NCBI GenBank assembly: GCA_041725895.1
Contig: JBGRQA010000025.1
Location: 1 to 64,000, forward strand
DNA: 64,000 nt
Reading direction: 5' to 3'
From: JBGRQA01 sp041725895
GTDB lineage: Bacteria; Bacteroidota; Bacteroidia; Bacteroidales; Marinifilaceae
Positions 61,524 to 64,000 of the stretch are shown here, in pieces. Numbering within the stretch: the first letter of the stretch is position 1; every line of letters begins with the position of its first letter. Both the position numbers and the translations under genes were made by a program. The notes beneath the pieces were generated by a model. That model did not search any database, was not told the origin of the DNA, and saw nothing but the letters and a program-made list of their open reading frames with translations.

Positions 61524-62618
61524 TCAATTATTTTGCCTACACACTTTGATACCATAGGCCCCCGTTCCGTTTGCACTATTGTAATGCTGAATATTCAAAT
61601 AGTAGGTTCCAGGAACTAAATCGACAATGATTTTTGCATTCAATCCCTCCCCTCCATCATCATCCTCTTGAATAAGTCGGGTTTCACTATCCGGGCCATA
61701 GAGTTTCATCAGAAGATCTGTCCTTCCTTCCGTTTCAATTGTATATTTTCCAGGCTTAACTGCAGTGAATCTGTACTCATCTTTCTCCCCCGCCTGACTT
61801 ATTTGGGCCGTCACTGGTGACAGGTCGATAACAGAAAGTTCCACGATATCTTCATTTGGGGAAGTTATTGTAGGTTCAAATGCTCTTTGATTACGGAAAT
61901 CCTCCGACACTGATCCATACTCACTATATTGAGGCTTTTGCCGGGAAGTAATCAACTCACGGATCTTACTGTGTAATTCTTCTAAGGATCCTTGAAATGC
62001 ACCATTTTGCCATGCCTGGCAGAGTGCCATGGTAAAAGCTCCTCCTCCAATATATCCTTCCGAGAAAAATCCGTCACGACATCCCCCCAAATGAATCAGC
62101 TGTGCATTTATGTTGGGGGCCTTTTCAGACCGGCGTGCCACTGGCCGAAAAACCGCTTCTTCGTTTACTGCAACAGTCCTCCTACCCCGATAATTAGTTC
62201 CGGAATTACAGCTGTCACTTATCATGATTATCCGGACCCCGGTACGAAACCTTGTCAATGCCTGGTGAATTTTATCATCAATCACTTCTCGATCAAAAGC
62301 AATAAGAGTTTCATCCTGCCCATCCAATTCGTCTCCATTTATATCGGGCTGTTGTCCCCCATGGCCCGAATAATAGAACACAAAAATATCATCTGCGACC
62401 AGGTTTTCAGCAGCGCGATACAAGGAAGAAAGAATCTTGTCGCGTGTAGCCTCGGCAGTTTTCAACTTATTTATTACATATCCAAGAGGCTTTAGAATCC
62501 GTTCCATATTGTCAACGTCCAACTCACATCCCCAACACCCGTTGGTACCGTCCCATCCATCATAAGCAATGGGATCAACACTTTTTAATCCAACTAATAA
62601 AGCTGTTGCTTTTGCCAT
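61524..62618 (-). CDS. Caspase-family (C14) protease with PPC domain
   Basis: This 364-residue metacaspase-like protease has a p20-like domain with catalytic His86 in F-Y-Y-S-G-H-G-G and Cys137 in S-D-S-C-N-S-G. It has an insert with acidic D-I-N-G-D-E-L-D. The C-terminal roughly 100 residues (about 262-364) resemble a bacterial pre-peptidase C-terminal (PPC) beta domain with D-E-Y-R-F-T, D-D-D-G-G-E and G-T-Y-Y-L-N-I. AGGAGG 7-8 bases before ATG 62618 decides the start; the reading from 62654 adds twelve residues. It is the first gene of the eCIS run. It might be a cargo, a processing protease or a defence-linked factor. Confidence 0.85.
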   Translation of the reverse strand: MAKATALLVGLKSVDPIAYDGWDGTNGCWGCELDVDNMERILKPLGYVINKLKTAEATRDKILSSLYRAAENLVADDIFVFYYSGHGGQQPDINGDELDGQDETLIAFDREVIDDKIHQALTRFRTGVRIIMISDSCNSGTNYRGRRTVAVNEEAVFRPVARRSEKAPNINAQLIHLGGCRDGFFSEGYIGGGAFTMALCQAWQNGAFQGSLEELHSKIRELITSRQKPQYSEYGSVSEDFRNQRAFEPTITSPNEDIVELSVIDLSPVTAQISQAGEKDEYRFTAVKPGKYTIETEGRTDLLMKLYGPDSETRLIQEDDDGGEGLNAKIIVDLVPGTYYLNIQHYNSANGTGAYGIKVCRQNN

Positions 62619-63237
62619 AGTAATTCCTCCTATTCTTTTTATATTATCCTTCAAAAAAATGGTTTAAACAGTAACTACCCTTTCACTCCGGTATGATTTC
62701 AGTCCTGTAATTCAAGACAAGAAACAATCCTCTACCTTTGCATTCATCCCAAAGGGTATTCTTTTCATCAATTCAAAGATTTTCTCCTTGAATTTCGGAA
62801 CCATTTCGATTTCAAAGTTTTGCTCTATTGAAATTACAGGTAAGGAATCTGTCTATCACAATTTTCTCGGCTGTTTTTTTTCCTGATTCGTAAAAAAATT
62901 ACATGTCGACACTTATATGATTTTATATTAAAACCTATTTTTGTTGGATTAACACAATCATTTCTTACACTAAAATATTTTTTCCCTCGATTGAGGTCAT
63001 CGAAAGGACTTTACAAAAAAAAGCTTGCAAAAGTTCAAAAAAACAGGAAACCTCCCCAACAATAGATTTAACATACTAATTCTGAACAGAAAGCAAATCC
63101 GACAAAAACATAGCCTCCTCCCAAACAATGGCCTCATTCCAATCCCCTTCGTACGATCCGCTTCAGAAATAACATACTCCACCCCAGTTCACAGCCTTTC
63201 CCATCCACAATTAACAAAGGGAGCTTTGGGTTTCATT
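62619..63237. other. Upstream region of the eCIS operon
   Basis: About 620 AT-rich bases with no credible gene. The operon promoter should be here, but I find no clean TTTG-N20-TAnnTTTG on the minus strand. AGGAGG at 62626-62631 is the caspase ribosome site. Confidence 0.45.
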
Positions 63238-63393
63238 GGGGAAGACTGTTCGGACCACGAAAAGTGTCCCGACCAGCCCCAACCTCAATAAACTTAATGT
63301 TTCCCCTCCTGCTTCCCCTCCCTCCAGTAAACATCAAAGAAATGGAATCATGTCGTTAACACTTTTCGGCATGGCTTTGCCTCCTTCCGCCAT
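63238..63393. repeat. Right copy of 157-bp direct repeat flanking the eCIS cluster
   Basis: Matches 33396-33552 (one fewer C, three substitutions) in the same orientation, 29.8 kb away. On the minus strand both copies end the same short peptide (S-V-N-D-M-I-P-F-L stop). Confidence 0.95.
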
Positions 63394-63540
63394 GGCTTTG
63401 AAGTTTTCCGGCGTGGCTTTGCCTCTTTCCGACGTGGCTCTGAAGTTTGCCATCATGGCTTTGCCTTTTGCCAAAGCACCTTTGACTTCAGCCAATCTGC
63501 CGTTGACCTTTTCCGGCACTCCGTTACCATTTGCCGCCAT
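63334..63540 (-). CDS. Candidate heptad-repeat small ORF (minisatellite-coded)
   Basis: The 68-codon ORF reads in seven-residue steps, such as M-A-N-F-R-A-T, S-E-R-G-K-A-T, P-E-N-F-K-A-M, A-E-G-G-K-A-M, because the DNA repeats every 21 bases. The end S-V-N-D-M-I-P-F-L is also coded in the left repeat copy, where 62-bp blocks break the frame. No ribosome site is clear, and the opposite strand is also open, so coding is doubtful. Confidence 0.25.
   Translation of the reverse strand: MAANGNGVPEKVNGRLAEVKGALAKGKAMMANFRATSERGKATPENFKAMAEGGKAMPKSVNDMIPFL
63361..63540. repeat. Minisatellite of 21-bp units at the right flank
   Basis: Seven to eight diverged units such as ggcatggctttgcctccttc and catggctttgaagttttccg repeat every 21 bases with no frame change. 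This contrasts with the 62-bp blocks on the left flank. It continues directly from the end of the 157-bp repeat. Confidence 0.85.
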
Positions 63541-63848
63541 CCTGTTTTAAAAAAGTTCGACACATAGAATCAGCCAAGAAGGAAACAAACGCCGGAAAAC
63601 AGGAAAGCCATAAAGGAAGAATCCAAAGGTTCAGTGATGTAGAAGAACGACAACCGGAAGATCACCAGAACCTGAATGAGAACTTGCAAAGCAATAATTG
63701 CCAGAGGCAAAATTAAGGCGACCTAAAACAACTGGTTAGCCCCTTAATTCGGGGATGAAAGAATTAAGAAAACAATGTAGATTTTTTATTGAACAAAATC
63801 TTGACATTGCATTTCATTATATCTAATTTAACTAAACTATTTCCTTTT
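63541..63848. other. Intergenic, no gene seen
   Basis: Between the minisatellite and the right palindrome. An open frame at 63531-63716 (plus strand) has no recognisable domain and starts inside the repeat, so it is not called. Confidence 0.45.
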
Positions 63849-63889
63849 AATACCAAACCACCCCTCCCGGCCGAAGCTGAGAGGGGTGG
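63849..63889. repeat. Right copy of 41-bp palindromic repeat
   Basis: One base differs from 34105-34145. Here the stem is 12 bp (AAACCACCCCTC / GAGGGGTGGTTT). It lies 33 bases past the stop codon of the partial minus-strand gene at the window end and may terminate it. Confidence 0.85.
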
Positions 63890-63922
63890 TTTGCAATATC
63901 TTTGTTTCCCAAAAGAATCCGA

Positions 63923-64000
63923 TCAGGGATTGATCAGGTCTTTGTTGTGGTAATCCATGATGGAATTAATCATATCCAGATTGACCTGTGCTTTTTTGTT
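63923..64000 (-). CDS. C-terminal end of an unidentified protein (runs off window)
   Basis: An open frame enters from the right edge and ends at a TGA (tca at 63923-63925). The visible 25 residues, including V-N-L-D-M-I-N-S-I-M-D-Y-H-N-K-D, look like an amphipathic helical tail. Too short to identify. The palindrome just downstream supports a real gene end. Confidence 0.4.
   Translation of the reverse strand, partial: NKKAQVNLDMINSIMDYHNKDLINP

Noticed and set aside
63025..63291. An 88-codon plus-strand ORF running into the right direct repeat
   Set aside because: The left repeat copy lacks the upstream part, and the translation has no recognisable feature.

Overview
The window looks like chromosomal DNA of a Bacteroidota bacterium, probably an anaerobic or facultative member of the Bacteroidales/Marinilabiliales side. 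The evidence is a secreted protease with a Por-type (T9SS) C-terminal sorting domain, a NigD-like lipoprotein, Bacteroidota-style LptD, a TTTG-N21-TAnnTTTG promoter, few Shine-Dalgarno sites, and sensory [FeFe]-hydrogenase-like proteins. The lineage is inferred from gene content; there is no rRNA gene here.

Layout. 1-62 is the edge of a probable IS256-type transposase. 356-8098 holds an SRPBCC protein, an alpha/beta hydrolase, a T9SS serine protease, a multi-PAS hybrid histidine kinase and a Na+/H+ antiporter. 8375-14769 (minus strand) holds two tandem copies of a module pairing an [FeFe]-hydrogenase-like/PAS protein with a SpoIIE-type PP2C phosphatase; a small 2Fe-2S ferredoxin lies upstream of one copy. 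14967-26350 holds ridA, a TrpG/PabA glutamine amidotransferase, lrgAB, lptD, an amidase, an MCE (MlaD) protein, dnaA, an EamA transporter and yigZ. 26423-29085 holds a NigD-like lipoprotein and pyrBI. Upstream of pyrBI are a promoter, a U-rich leader ORF and an intrinsic terminator, arranged like the UTP-sensitive pyrBI attenuator of enterobacteria. 29437-33323 holds a second hybrid kinase, a helical unknown and a flavin disulfide-reductase homologue that lacks both redox cysteines.

From 34170 to 62618 a single minus-strand operon-like run encodes an extracellular contractile injection system (eCIS; Afp/PVC/MAC family). In transcription order it encodes a caspase-like protease with a PPC domain, a new 57-aa ORF, an Afp16/DUF4255 tail terminator, an unknown structural protein, two sheath proteins, a tube protein, an Afp5-like tube protein, a DUF5908 peptide, a LysM Afp7-like protein, a VgrG/Afp8 spike, a broken PAAR gene with an in-frame TGA, and a gp25-like protein. 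These are followed by two very large baseplate proteins, a 1082-aa multidomain protein, the tape measure, the AAA+ ATPase and two DUF4157 cargo candidates. One cargo candidate carries an L,D-transpeptidase (YkuD) active site; the other carries a long hydrophobic segment.

The whole cluster is bracketed by a roughly 157-bp direct repeat (33396-33552 and 63238-63393, four differences). Each copy is joined to a 21-bp-unit minisatellite and followed by a shared 41-bp palindrome (34105-34145 and 63849-63889). No integrase or tRNA gene is visible in the window. The repeats nevertheless suggest that the eCIS cluster behaves as an exchangeable island.
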